Assembly (NCBI RefSeq): GCF_026262505.1
Contig: NC_067207.1
Span: 6,828,252-6,892,251, forward strand
DNA length: 64,000 nt
DNA from: Trichomonas vaginalis G3
Taxonomy: Eukaryota > Parabasalia > Trichomonadida > Trichomonadidae
Direction of reading: 5' to 3'
Positions 21,996-32,106 of this stretch are shown here, in pieces. The position numbers were made by a program, and so were the translations under genes. Positions within the stretch are counted from its first letter, which is position 1, and each line of letters opens with the position of its first letter. The notes under the pieces are model-generated. The model was given only the letters and a program-made list of their open reading frames with translations. It did no database searches and was not told the DNA's origin.

Positions 21996-22734
21996 GATCT
22001 ATTATACTCAATTTTACTTATGCAATATAGATCACCTTTATTATGATTCTCTTTATCTGTACTTGTTTAAAATTAAATTACATCATAAAGATCTAATTAC
22101 AAATTATTTAGAATTTTGAAATAAAACCAGTATTTTATCAAATGCTTTGAGATTAATGCATTCAAACTTAAAAAAAAGATATATTCAGATCAATTTCAAT
22201 ATTATTGATTTTTTACTGTAAAAACTATGTCTACATAGATCTCAAACAATTTTATTAGATACTCTTTTTCCCAATTTTTTTCAAAATCTCTTTTTACATA
22301 TCAAAAATTGCATTTTTCAATTTCATTTTTATTTTTTCCATATTTTTTTTGGAATTTGGATATGCGTCAAAAGTAGTTATGTCATTAGAAAAATATTAGA
22401 TATCTGAAGAGAAAATGATAACTTAGAGAGTTTTAAAGATTTTATTTTCGAATACAAATATAGACCTCAGAGGAATACATTCTAAATAAATTTGTATCTG
22501 AGGGTGAATAAATAAGAACAAAATTTAAAGGGTTAGCATAAATAATGTAGAAATTAAGATTGGAATTTAAATTTAATACAAAATTAAAGGGAATGAATTT
22601 GCGATTAGTAGGGTATGGCAAATGGATTGGGAAACATTGGTTACACATGAAAATTATCAGATGTAAGAATTTGGTGCAGATATTTTAAAAATGAGATCTG
22701 AGTGCTTAAACATTAAAAGTAGATCTTTCAAAAA
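21996..22734. other. Unique spacer between the inverted tandem arrays
   Basis: AT-rich loop of the foldback element. A 68-codon open frame on the minus strand (22442-22648) has no family features and I do not call it a gene. Confidence 0.6.
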
Positions 22735-23010
22735 GATCTGAGGAAGTAGATCTTAGCAACAAGATCTGAGGAAGTAGATTTGAGAGTCGAGAGTTTAGAT
22801 CTTAGCAACAAATCTGAGAAGTAGATCTTAGCAACAAGATCTGAGGAAGTAGATTTGAGAGTCGAGAGTTTAGATCTTAGCAACAAGATCTGAGGAAGTA
22901 GATCTTAGCAACAAGATCTGAGGAAGTAGATTTGAGAGTCGAGAGTTTAGATCTTAGCAACAAGATCTGAGGAAGTAGATTTGAGAGTCGAGAGTTTGGA
23001 TCTTAGCAAC
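22735..23010 (-). repeat. Short inverted array of the same A and B modules
   Basis: Four B modules and about eight A modules in reverse orientation. The last module before the unique arm carries the same variant (CTAGATCT, minus strand AGATCTAG) as the first module of the left array at about 19530, so the two arrays are mirror ends of one structure of unequal length. Confidence 0.9.
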
Positions 23011-23206
23011 TAGATCTGAGAGTTTTATCATTTCCGGCATATTGGGCCGAAAAGGAGTGATCCGCGTAAGTATGAAAAAAAGTGAATTTTGTTGTATGGT
23101 GTTTTTTATTATATCCGTTTCTCTCACAATTTTCAATAAATATTATTGTTCAAACGGAAATATAAATAAACAATTCAAAAATAAAAATGTAAATGTAAAT
23201 TGAAAA

Positions 23207-24158
23207 TGTTGCATGCTAAGATCAGTCATAATGTAAACCTCTCAATTTTATTGTCGTGGGAAGTATCTCAATTCCTTCAAAAAAATTGAAAAACTATTTA
23301 ATTTTAAAAATATAATACTTTTAATTAGTTAATTAATTGGAGATATTTTTAAAAAATCACTTTTGATAATACTTTTGAGAACTTTAATTAAAAAAATATA
23401 TTCAAAAATATCCAGGATATCAAGAGGGAATTGTTCCTTATGAGGTATATAGTTATGATGTATACCTCATAAGGAACAATTCCCTCCTTAAAATGAGAAA
23501 ACTTGTTCGAAATTGTTTATCATTTCGAACAAGTTTTCTCGTTTTTAATAAGAAACTAAAGGATATGAGGCACTGATTATATATTAGTGCCTCACAGCCT
23601 TTAGTTTCTAATAGATAGCTGGGAAACTTTCTCCAAATGATAAGTTATTCAGAGAAAGTTTCCCAGCTATCAAGAGGGAATTGTTCCTTATGAGGTATAT
23701 AGTTATGATGTATACCTCATAAGGAACAATTCCCTCCTTAAAATCGTAGACATTTTTATACTTATTAATCAACCATTCAAAATCATATTCCTCTGAAAAG
23801 TTATTTTATTAAAAATTTAGAATTTTAATAAATATAGAGTTTGAATTTCATACAATACCTATATATTTTCAATAATGGAATTTGAAAACCAATCTCAAAA
23901 GTTCTCAGAAAACCTTTTTTTCATTAATTTTAAGAAATCTGAGTATTAAATTAAGTGATAAATTCGTTTGACACTACTTTAATTTTTAAATTCAAAAAAT
24001 TATATGTGCTTCTTAAAATGACTCAAAAAAATTTTATTATAAAATAATATATAATAATATTAAAAATCCCACAACATTTTTTTACTTTACATAATCGTAC
24101 TTCCTCGACGATTAATTTCCACTCAATTTCTATCGTTGACCGAACTTAGCATGCAACA
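23207..24158 (+). mobile_element. Non-autonomous TGTTGC element with hairpin block, copy B
   Basis: Same ends as copy A at 12927-13873. It is inserted in the right arm of the foldback element with a 4-bp duplication AAAA; the empty site is preserved in the left arm (about 19340-19350), where GAAAATG is uninterrupted in the complement. This confirms both the borders and the duplication length. The hairpin block is at 23424-23736, with all five hairpins intact. It has the same orientation as copy A. Confidence 0.85.
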
Positions 24159-24514
24159 AAAATGTATTATAAACATGCTAAAAAGCGTATATTTTAAACT
24201 TAAAGGAAAAATGAAATTCGTAAAAATGAGCATGATGTTTGATAAGGGAGTTTTAATTTTTTTTTCAAAAAAATTAAGGAACTTAAATTGAGATTATCAG
24301 GCTATGTAGTGGTATTTTTACGATCTGACTGCAGAAATCGAATCAGCGAGACCCGAAGATTCATATTCCGCCGGAAAAATAGGGTTTCGAGGCGTAGATA
24401 GGGATAAAAAGATGCTTTAAGAAGATCTCAGTAGAAATATGGTTTATAAGAGGATATAGGTCAGGATATAAGATTATGAAAATTGAAGAAGTGAATTATC
24501 AAGATGTATTTATG

Positions 24515-25570
24515 TAAGGGTTTCCTTTTGCGAAAAAAACGTACAATACGCAATTTCGCTAAAAAAACATTTAGCTAGTAATTTCGACCTTTGACTCCAC
24601 TCAAGACGTCACTTTTTTAATTTTGCGGTATCATATTTTTGGAAAATCTTTATGAATATTATATAAAAAGTCTCTTTAATATCTATATTTCATATTTTTA
24701 TCGATTTTTAAAGTTTTTGCGAAAAGTATTCAATTATTTTTGCTATTTGGTCGGGTAAATGTCAGATTTGCGACATTTTCTGATATGATATTCAGATTCT
24801 ACGTTGATAATAATGCTTATAGAACCCTCTTGCTATTGTGTCAAAATTGCGAAACCGATAGCAAAAATATCTCGCAATATCAAAATTGAGATATTGAGTG
24901 AATTATGCATTATAGAGATTAAAAATCTGATTTGTGAAAACATCTCATCAGTTTCTAGCTAATTCAAAAATCTTTACTATCTTATTTGATTAAAATGAAA
25001 AGGGAATAGTTTCATTATGCTTTAAATGACAGCCTTATAATATAATCATAGTTTTCGCTCAATATGCAGCATTTTTTTTTCGAAATCTATGGTCAATATC
25101 CTAAATACTGATTGCTTTGCATTCATATCTCTTACATTTTCTATACCCACATCACTATTCATTGCTATTCCTATCTTTTTCATTTTTGTTTGTTTCTCAT
25201 AATTTCTCAAAAAACACGATAACTTGATATTTGTAAATATCATACTTTATAACGTAAATAAGAACTTGACCTATTAAGAAAAGCAGTAATGAAAAGAAAA
25301 TCTGAAATTCATAAAAATTACAAGTTTCTGATGACAATTAGCTTAATTAAACCAGGTACAAGATTATATAATTGTATTTTCTATCCAATTATCCATATAA
25401 TATCTTATCCAGAAAAAATAACTTGATCAATACCAAATGATTTTTTAACTAGTAAATAAAGTATTTTCTTTACACACACATTGTATATCATAGTTTTTTT
25501 TTTTGTTTCGCAAAACATCCAAAAACAAATATGCTATAAAAGTGACAATTTTAGCAAAACGAAACCCTTA
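24515..25570 (-). mobile_element. TAAGGGTTTC element with 7-bp duplications, copy 1
   Basis: 1056 bp with inverted ends TAAGGGTTTCNTTTTGC and flanking ATTTATG at 24508-24514 and 25571-25577. The uninterrupted target is visible in the left foldback arm near 18980-18995. Copy 2 (35242-36300) is nearly identical in opposite orientation. A conserved 65-codon frame (MIFTNIKLSCF..., 25046-25243, minus strand) occurs in both copies but has no recognisable domain, so I treat the element as non-autonomous. Confidence 0.85.
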
Positions 25571-25679
25571 ATTTATGAGTAAACTATATTGTTTTAAGCT
25601 ATCTAAATCTGTTTTGATATAAAACGAAAAAGAAATGCTTTAAGTGTTCGGCCACTTAATCATTTTCCCACAAATCATT

Positions 25680-28203
25680 ATGAACAGTGAGAAGATAGAA
25701 ATTAATTTATCATGTGTAGATATTGCCACATTTAAGAAGCTTGAAAAGCTTATTAAAGAAAAACTTCCTGGTGTTATTTATAATAATATCGCAGATTATC
25801 AAACAAGTCCCAATCAATCAAAACTATTACAAGAGAATACTATTAAATCAATGATTGCAGCTTCCAAAAACCGTGCTCTAAGCTATCAAAGATCTCTGCA
25901 AATGAAAAAAAATCAATGAACAAAGAAAAATACAAGATGGAACTGCAGACGAATTAGAACAAGAAGCAGAAAAGGCAGATCTTGAAACTCTCAATGACAA
26001 TGAAGATGATTCTGATGATCAAGATGAAGATGAAACAAATGGTGATGAATCCTTGAGTTTAAGCGAAATATTATTAGATGATTATACCCCATTATTTAAG
26101 TACCCTCCGTTTGCAGATAAATTAACGTGTGTTATCATTAATAACATGTTATATAATTTAAATTTTCCAAACTCAAAGAGCCGACGATACTATGCGGAGA
26201 CACTTCAATTTGCCTTTATGTTGTATTGCAAACAACCCTCAGAATATTTGTTGGCAAGACAGAAACTTATGTTGCCATCAAAAGCAACTCTATTTCGAGT
26301 CTTTGGTAAAGATATTGCAGCATGGAAGGAACTTTTGCTTTCAAAATCATCTTCACTCCCAGTATTCCTCAGATTCAGGGAATTATATCCATATACAGAT
26401 GAGGAATTACGTGAACAATGCCATTTTTGCATTGGAATAGATGCAATCACAGGCAAATTATGGAAGAAGTCCGGCCATGACGATCAAATCGAGGACTTAT
26501 TTGCATTATATTTGATGCCATTAGATTGCAAAGGTCCATCAATATGTTTGCATATAATACAACATACAAATGGTCTTGCATCTGGAATTATGAGTGAAAT
26601 CTTGGATTACATTGCTACAGTTCAGAAAACACTGAATGTTCCAGTTTTTACAACTGATGGTGACAAATCTTACGATTTTGTTTATCAGATATTCTTTCAC
26701 CATTGGTACAGCCTAGTTACTGGCTTTGATGGATTAGTAGAAGTCCTTAAAAGTGCAAAATTCCAAGATCTTAAGATTATCTTCATCGCGGACGTCGTTC
26801 ATATAGGCAAAAACCTCAGAACGTTATTAATTTTCCCCAATAAGTTAATCTTTTTGCAACCTTATGATCCAACGCTGCACGTCGATATTACAAAAATTAG
26901 ATTATTTTCCAAACTTGGAGATGCAATTAACAACTGTGATAAGTCTACCACACTCAATGACAAATATCCTGTAACAATCTTTAACGTTCAAACCGTCAAG
27001 GATATGCTAGATAATAATTGCTACACTGAAGCAACTTGGCTCCTTCCACTTGCACTTTGGTTTGAGGGAGTCCGAAATACCATATTACCAGTTGAAGCAA
27101 GATTGTCAATGTTCAAACTTGCTTTTTTCATCTTGCATTTCTTTCTCAGATTGCAAGATGTGGTCGGAGTCACTGATAGACTTCCTAATATAGAGACACC
27201 AGATCATCGTCTCAAATTCAAAGGTTATCTTTTTGCCAGAAGAATGCATCTTCTGAAAATGGCGACATCTCTTCTCACTCTTTATGGATTTTTAGAGGAA
27301 TTCCCGAATATAAATTTTCAACATCTCACAACCCTTCCGGTTGAACATTTATTTGCCTTATTCCGAAAATTTGCGCATTCAAAAAAAGAAGTTAAAGATT
27401 TGATGAGTGCGGGAGCGCATTTGGTAATGAACCAAACCTACCGTGAACAAAATTTTGATCGTCTTGTGTCAGAATGCAGACTTGATAATTCAGGAGCAAA
27501 TATGGCAAATGTCGAGGAGATGCCAGAAGATATTAAGTCCCAATATATATTCACAGATGAAGATATTGCCAGTATTACGACCGATCTTATGTATTTAGTT
27601 GGTTGGCACGAAGATCAGGTATTTTCAGTTTGGGGAAGATTAATAAAATACAATCACACACAACCATTAAGTGTTTTTGAACCTTACAGCAAAGATTTTC
27701 CGCGTAATGGAGTGGAAATTTTAAGACAAAAACTGGATCAAATTATTGAAATAAAAGCTCCAGTTCCTTTTTCAGAAAATAGGGGCTATTGCCCATCTCA
27801 AGCATACGAAACACAGTTACAAAAAGTGCCGATGGCCAAAACACCTCTTTATGAGAATTTCAATGACATACTACAATTCGCAAACTCAAATTCCTCTTCT
27901 TCTACAGAAAACTCTACAACTACAGATTCTACATCTCAAGGAATTCAATCTCAAAATTCAAATTTTCCAAATGAAAATTTGGAAAATTCCCAAAATGCAG
28001 AATCAACTGATGATTTTCAATCATTAATAACGCCAATACAAGAAGATCATTTTCCTTCTGCCAACGAACTAAAACAATGGTTTGATATTGCCCATGATGT
28101 TTTAATTAGTCCGCCACCTGAGAATCAACATCCAGAAATTGATGAAGAAGAGACACAAAAAGCAATTTATCTATTACAAAACTTAGACTTTCCTAAGAAA
28201 TAA
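25680..28203 (+). CDS. Transposase candidate with P-element-like motifs, one homopolymer frame break
   Basis: The first frame starts MNSEKIEINLSC at 25680 and runs to a run of eight A (25905-25912); with seven A it would continue into INEQRKIQDGTADELEQE and the long frame to 28203, about 840 residues in all. An acidic stretch (SDDQDEDETNGDE) precedes the main domain. Possible catalytic acids: D in GIDAITGK (26440), D in TTDGDKSYD (26656), D in DVVHIGKNLR (26791) and E in LPVEHLFALFRKF (27343). The DxxHxxKNxR pattern resembles the P-element/THAP9 core. The C-terminus is S/T/N-rich. Inr candidates TCATTT (A+1 25662) and TCATTA (A+1 25677) lie just before the ATG. It lies in an element with 8-bp duplications, as P elements make. 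The family is tentative; that it is a transposase is likely. Confidence 0.6.
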
Positions 28204-29856
28204 AATTATTTAATTTATTCTTGTTTGTTTTTTAATTAAACATGTATATTTATTAACATTTCCTTTTTTAATACCTTTCCAACTTCTATTAGTAACAAAC
28301 ACATAACTAATTTGAAGATTTAGCGTTATGAAGAAGTATCCAAGTAATAACGTCAATAATGCATTTGCGATAGGATATAATTGCACCAAAGGTTAAAACT
28401 TGTATAAAGAATGAAAAATGAAATTTAATACAATTTTTTTTCGAAAAAAATCCATGCTTGGCTAGATTTTCATAGTTATTGAATATGCATTACTGACATC
28501 TTGTAAAAGATGCCGATCAAGGCTTTCAAGATTGCTAAATTTCTCGATTAAAATTTACATTTTTTTTTATTTGTGTTTAATTACATTTTACAGTTTGCAG
28601 ACTTACATAAAATCCGCAACATAGTGGTTATTTAATATTTGCCCCACAGTATTGTAGTTTGAAATTTACGATAAGATTATAATTGATAAAGTAAGGTTTT
28701 GTCATTAATGCATCTTATAAACTTTCATTGATAAATATGGATAGATAAGTTCTGTGTTCAAAAGTAAGCATTTTTTAAAACGCGCAATTATATCAAGAAC
28801 GACTATCATAAATTCATGAGTATCGATGATTTTCGTTTAGGATGGACTTAATCGGCTTGATTGATATACATATTTTAAAATGGCATAGCTTTGTGCATGT
28901 TATGTCAAGCATTGTGCCAAACCAATTTAAAATGAAACAAATTATTTTAAAGAAACTATATATGAACTATTCGAACACTTTATATTAATGTAGGGAGCTA
29001 TAAATTTAAATATTCTAAAAATTTATTTATTTGTTAAGAGTTCGGAACAAATTTATTATTGAATATATAGGAAATCAAATAATTATGCATAATCGCATAA
29101 AAAAATGCTGAAACAATGAAAAGAAAAAAATAGTTGCCCAATAGAAAAAGTCGAACCCATACCCCTACCCATTGAGTTATCCTCACTTTCAAGTTTCGAT
29201 CGAAAAAAAGGTATTTAATCGCGTAACTCGCACCGTTTAGTCGTATTTCGAAGTTCTATATAGTATTAAAGATTAAGTTACATTATGTACAAAATAACTT
29301 TTTATTGTTATTTGATTTTGATAGCATTATTAGCTGAATATGAAAAATCTCGTAGAAATAATCATTTCATTCAGACATAAGTATTGGATTTTTTCCGAAC
29401 AAGCATAATAACACACGTTTCATATTATAATTTATTTCATTTCTGTACAAAATTTAGATAACGATATCAAATAAAAAAAACTGTGGCATTTTTTTACTTC
29501 AAACTATCATGAAGTGTAACCAAATTGGGTGAGTATTCTTGCTATCAGTATGACATGAAAAAGTGAACGACAAAAATTGAAGATATTGTAGTTAACTCGG
29601 ATTTTTTTAATTGCAAACACATCTATAATTTGTTTAAATATCATTTATTATATCAAAATCGAAAAATTCGTTTTTGGAAATCTTTGAATTTATGAGAAGT
29701 TCTACAAAGACACTTACAAATATAGCGTTTGCAATAAAAAGGCTCTTTAATCTTCTTCATCCTTGCTCAGAAACTTCTACTGGTTACCTTACGGGTAACC
29801 TGCAAAGCTGCTTCCAAGGCATCGGGAAAATAACGTATTTTCGTGAGACTACCTTT
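28204..29856. other. Right non-coding part of the 12 kb element
   Basis: AT-rich, with no gene. It holds a tRNA-like stretch on the minus strand (29131-29200: an A-box-like TAACTCAATGGG and a B-box-like GGTTCGACT only about ten bases apart) and a small hairpin GGTTACC/GGTAACC near 29783-29801 close to the terminus. Confidence 0.5.
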
Positions 29857-29879
29857 AATTTTCATTTTTTTTCTTTTAA

Positions 29880-30020
29880 GGGTGCCCTATAACGATAATG
29901 TAAACATCACAAAATTAACCTTATTAGAACTCGAATGAATGGATTATCCAGATTCTAGTTCTCAATATAATAGCCTTAAAAGTGCTTTTCTGAGGGTGGT
30001 TTATCGTCTATAGGGCACCC
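29880..30020. mobile_element. 141-bp MITE with TTAA target duplication
   Basis: Inverted ends GGGTGCCCTATAACGATAA and the complement of GGGTGCCCTATAGACGATAA, flanked by TTAA on both sides (29876-29879, 30021-30024). TTAA targets are typical of piggyBac and Kolobok elements. It sits 16 bp outside the right end of the 12 kb element, within the outer element. Confidence 0.85.
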
Positions 30021-30659
30021 TTAACAATTTCGTTTTATTTCCATTTATTGTTAAATGATTTTTAGCATACACCTTTCTTTGTTCATCTTCTAAATACAAT
30101 TTATTTTTTCTTAGATATAATTCTATTCATTCAATTCGATCGTCATTTTTCAGTACATGATCGTAATTTTCAATTATTGATCGCGATTTTACTTCAGAAT
30201 TTGTTCGCAATATTGCTTATCAAAATTATATCTCTATTCTCTCATTTCTGTTTAGTCAATATCATTACACTCCTATTGTCTAATAACATGCTATTAATTT
30301 TCTTAAAATTAAAAAAAAATATCAACTTTTAAAAACAGAAACTTAACATCCTTAGGTCAATGGATTTTGATGTGAGATACATTTAATCTGTTTTTCTTTT
30401 TTTTATTTTAAATAATTGAATATTTATAGTTGTTATGGGTCTTACATCATGTAAAACGAATTTTCTTAAAGTAAATTTACTTTTTCTTCAATCTTTCTTA
30501 CATATTTATTAAAAAAAAAATTATCCAAAAAAAGATGTTTTAGAATGAAAAAAAAATAGAAAAATCTTCATTTATAGTCTTTCTTGAATGTATACGTTTT
30601 GATTTTTTTCTTTTTTAAAAAATTCAATTTCTAGAAAAATCGAGAAAAAATCATTTTCT

Positions 30660-30794
30660 TCTATTTTTTTAGGACGCCATACCCATTGAAATCTCCTCTC
30701 AGGACGCCATAAACTATTCAATTATGGTGTAAACTTCTCAAAAATTGAATAGTTTACATCAGGACGCCTTAGGACGCCAACCCTTTACGCGCCC
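30660..30794 (-). repeat. Right terminal repeat region of the outer element, four AGGACGCC motifs
   Basis: AGGACGCC at 30671, 30701, 30761 and 30771, mirroring the left end. Between them is an inverted repeat around AACTATTCAATT. The 9-bp duplication GGTTAATTG follows at 30795-30803. Confidence 0.75.
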
Positions 30795-30803
30795 GGTTAA
30801 TTG

Positions 30804-31668
30804 AGTTCAATGATTTGTTTTCTGTATCTTGAATATATGGTGCATTTCTGATCATTTTTATAAGAAAGTGCTATTTGATTATTGTTTTCTTTTGAAAATA
30901 CATTTGTCAAATGCGAAAAATAACATAGTAAAGGATAAACATAAGTATTTGCAATGTGTATAGGGACAATTAAATTTTAAATAATAAAAATGGATAAGTG
31001 CACAGGGCGATAATGTGAGAGGCCGAACAAACCATCAATTCTTATTGAATTTTTGTGAGATAAACGTCAAAGTATTCGAATAAGAAATTATATATTTATC
31101 TAATGTATTTATATTTTTCTTAAAGAAAATTGATGTGATAATTTTCAAAAGTGGTTCAGAAATAATTGAAGCGAGAAATTTTGCAAATTACCTCAGAATT
31201 TTCAGAGGATTGAGCGGCAACTCAATCCTCTGAAATAGTCTGTGGTAATTTTTAGTCTCTACACTATTTCAATATAAGCTCCATTTTTAAACAGTTTTTA
31301 AAAATCGAGCATTGAAAAGTGTGATGAGACTGAAGGATTATCTCCAAATGGTAAATCGTAATTTCATATATTACATCCAACATAGTGTCTTTAAATGAAA
31401 TTTTCCCGTGATCGATATTAATTTTGAGAGAAATAAAAATGAAGTAATGAATACATAAAGATATAAAAGAATATCACTTAATTACATATAAAAGTGACAT
31501 TCTTGATTGGATATTTGTGAATAACCCATCATTTGCGGTTTTTTTACGGTACTCAATTTTTTTTTCAATCAATAAGTTAGTGCTAATACTAATATAAAGA
31601 TATTTTTCACAAAATACTCTTCAGGAAATTGAATAATATTGAATTGATTGATCAAATCATTTTCATAA
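30804..31668. other. Intergenic with one strong hairpin
   Basis: No gene. At 31201-31234 there is a 14-bp perfect stem (TTCAGAGGATTGAG) with loop CGGCAA, inside an outer 8-bp stem AAATTACC/GGTAATTT (31185-31192 with about 31244-31251). The end of the stretch is the homeobox gene promoter. Confidence 0.6.
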
Positions 31669-32106
31669 ATGTACTCACCAATTGATTCCTCCAGCGATAG
31701 CAACGAATATGATCATCATATAGTCTTTCCAGATATATATACACTTATGATGAGCCGTGGAGTTACAATAGATAAGTCAATGATGTCTCTTTTCCCAGTT
31801 GAAAACGTACTTCCAGAACCAGAAATAAATGTAGAGATACCAATAAAGAAAAGAAAAGAAGGTAAGCGTACCCTATTTTCTGATTCTCAACGTTCAATCC
31901 TTATGCACTGGTTGAAGAATCATCAAAGTAATCCTTACCCAACAGCTACAGAAAAGCAAGAATTAATGGATAAAACAGGCCTAAATCGTGATCAGATTAA
32001 CGTTTGGTTCACAAATAATAGAGTTCGCCATGGAATGTCTTGCTCTTCTCAACATCATGGCAAAAATTCACATTCTCACGGATATTCATTCCGTTCTTCT
32101 CATTAA
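31669..32106 (+). CDS. TALE-class homeodomain protein, 145 aa
   Basis: Residues 62-122 form a homeodomain with the three-residue loop extension of the TALE class: helix 1 FSDSQRSILMHWLKNH, loop NPYP (PYP at 89-91), helix 3 NRDQINVWFTNNRVR with W113, F114, N116 (position 51) and R118 (position 53). Position 50 is Thr, where TALE proteins usually have Ile, which may change DNA preference. KKRKEGKR before it can serve as a nuclear signal. The first 55 residues are acidic; the tail is His/Ser-rich. An Inr (TCATTT, 31657-31662, A+1 at 31659) gives a 10-base leader. It is a DNA-binding regulator; targets are unknown. Confidence 0.9.
   Translation: MYSPIDSSSDSNEYDHHIVFPDIYTLMMSRGVTIDKSMMSLFPVENVLPEPEINVEIPIKKRKEGKRTLFSDSQRSILMHWLKNHQSNPYPTATEKQELMDKTGLNRDQINVWFTNNRVRHGMSCSSQHHGKNSHSHGYSFRSSH

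Larger units (their letters stand above)
18947..25623. mobile_element. Foldback element with tandem-array arms, 6.7 kb including two nested insertions
   Basis: The left arm (18947 to about 19560) is the reverse complement of the right arm (about 23005 to 25623), outer ends TTTATATCAAAACAG and complement. The right arm is split by the elements at 23207-24158 and 24515-25570; when these are taken out the arms align end to end, which also shows the order of insertion. Inside the arms are inverted arrays of the same two repeat modules: about 2.45 kb on the left and about 0.27 kb on the right, around a unique spacer of about 0.7 kb. Long inverted arms made of tandem repeats are the hallmark of foldback elements. 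GCTTTAA at 18940-18946 and 25637-25643 is a possible target duplication, but it leaves 13 extra bases at the right end. No transposase is seen. Confidence 0.75.
17830..29856. mobile_element. 12 kb DNA element with 8-bp duplications, P-like, itself interrupted
   Basis: Ends: AAAGGTAGTCTCACGA at left and its complement at right (16 bp perfect), flanked by direct AATTTTCA at 17822-17829 and 29857-29864. It holds a transposase candidate (25680-28203) with P-element-like motifs; P elements also make 8-bp duplications, so the two lines of evidence agree. The foldback element 18947-25623 and its two passengers account for about 6.7 kb; the remaining 5.3 kb is the probable original size. Confidence 0.7.
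12333..30794. mobile_element. Outer MULE-like element with 9-bp target duplications, swollen to 18.5 kb by nested insertions
   Basis: Inverted ends are GGTAAAAAAGGGGGTTGGCG (left) and, read inward from the right, GGGCGCGTAAAGGGTTGGCG; both continue into GTCCTAAGGCGTCCT. Perfect direct copies of GGTTAATTG lie at 12324-12332 and 30795-30803. A 9-bp duplication with G-rich termini and an internal DDE/CxxH transposase (15499) fits the Mutator-like (MULE) superfamily. Removing the nested elements (12927-13873, 17830-29856, 29880-30020) leaves about 5.4 kb, holding an ARM-like gene and the transposase. Seen: ends, duplications, nesting. Inferred: that both genes are parts of one element. Confidence 0.75.

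Noticed and set aside
25046-25243. 65-codon frame shared by both TAAGGG elements as a gene
   Set aside because: It is identical only because the copies are recent; no domain, and the element is otherwise non-coding.
29674-29892. 72-codon frame
   Set aside because: It runs through the right terminus of the 12 kb element into the MITE; not a conserved gene.
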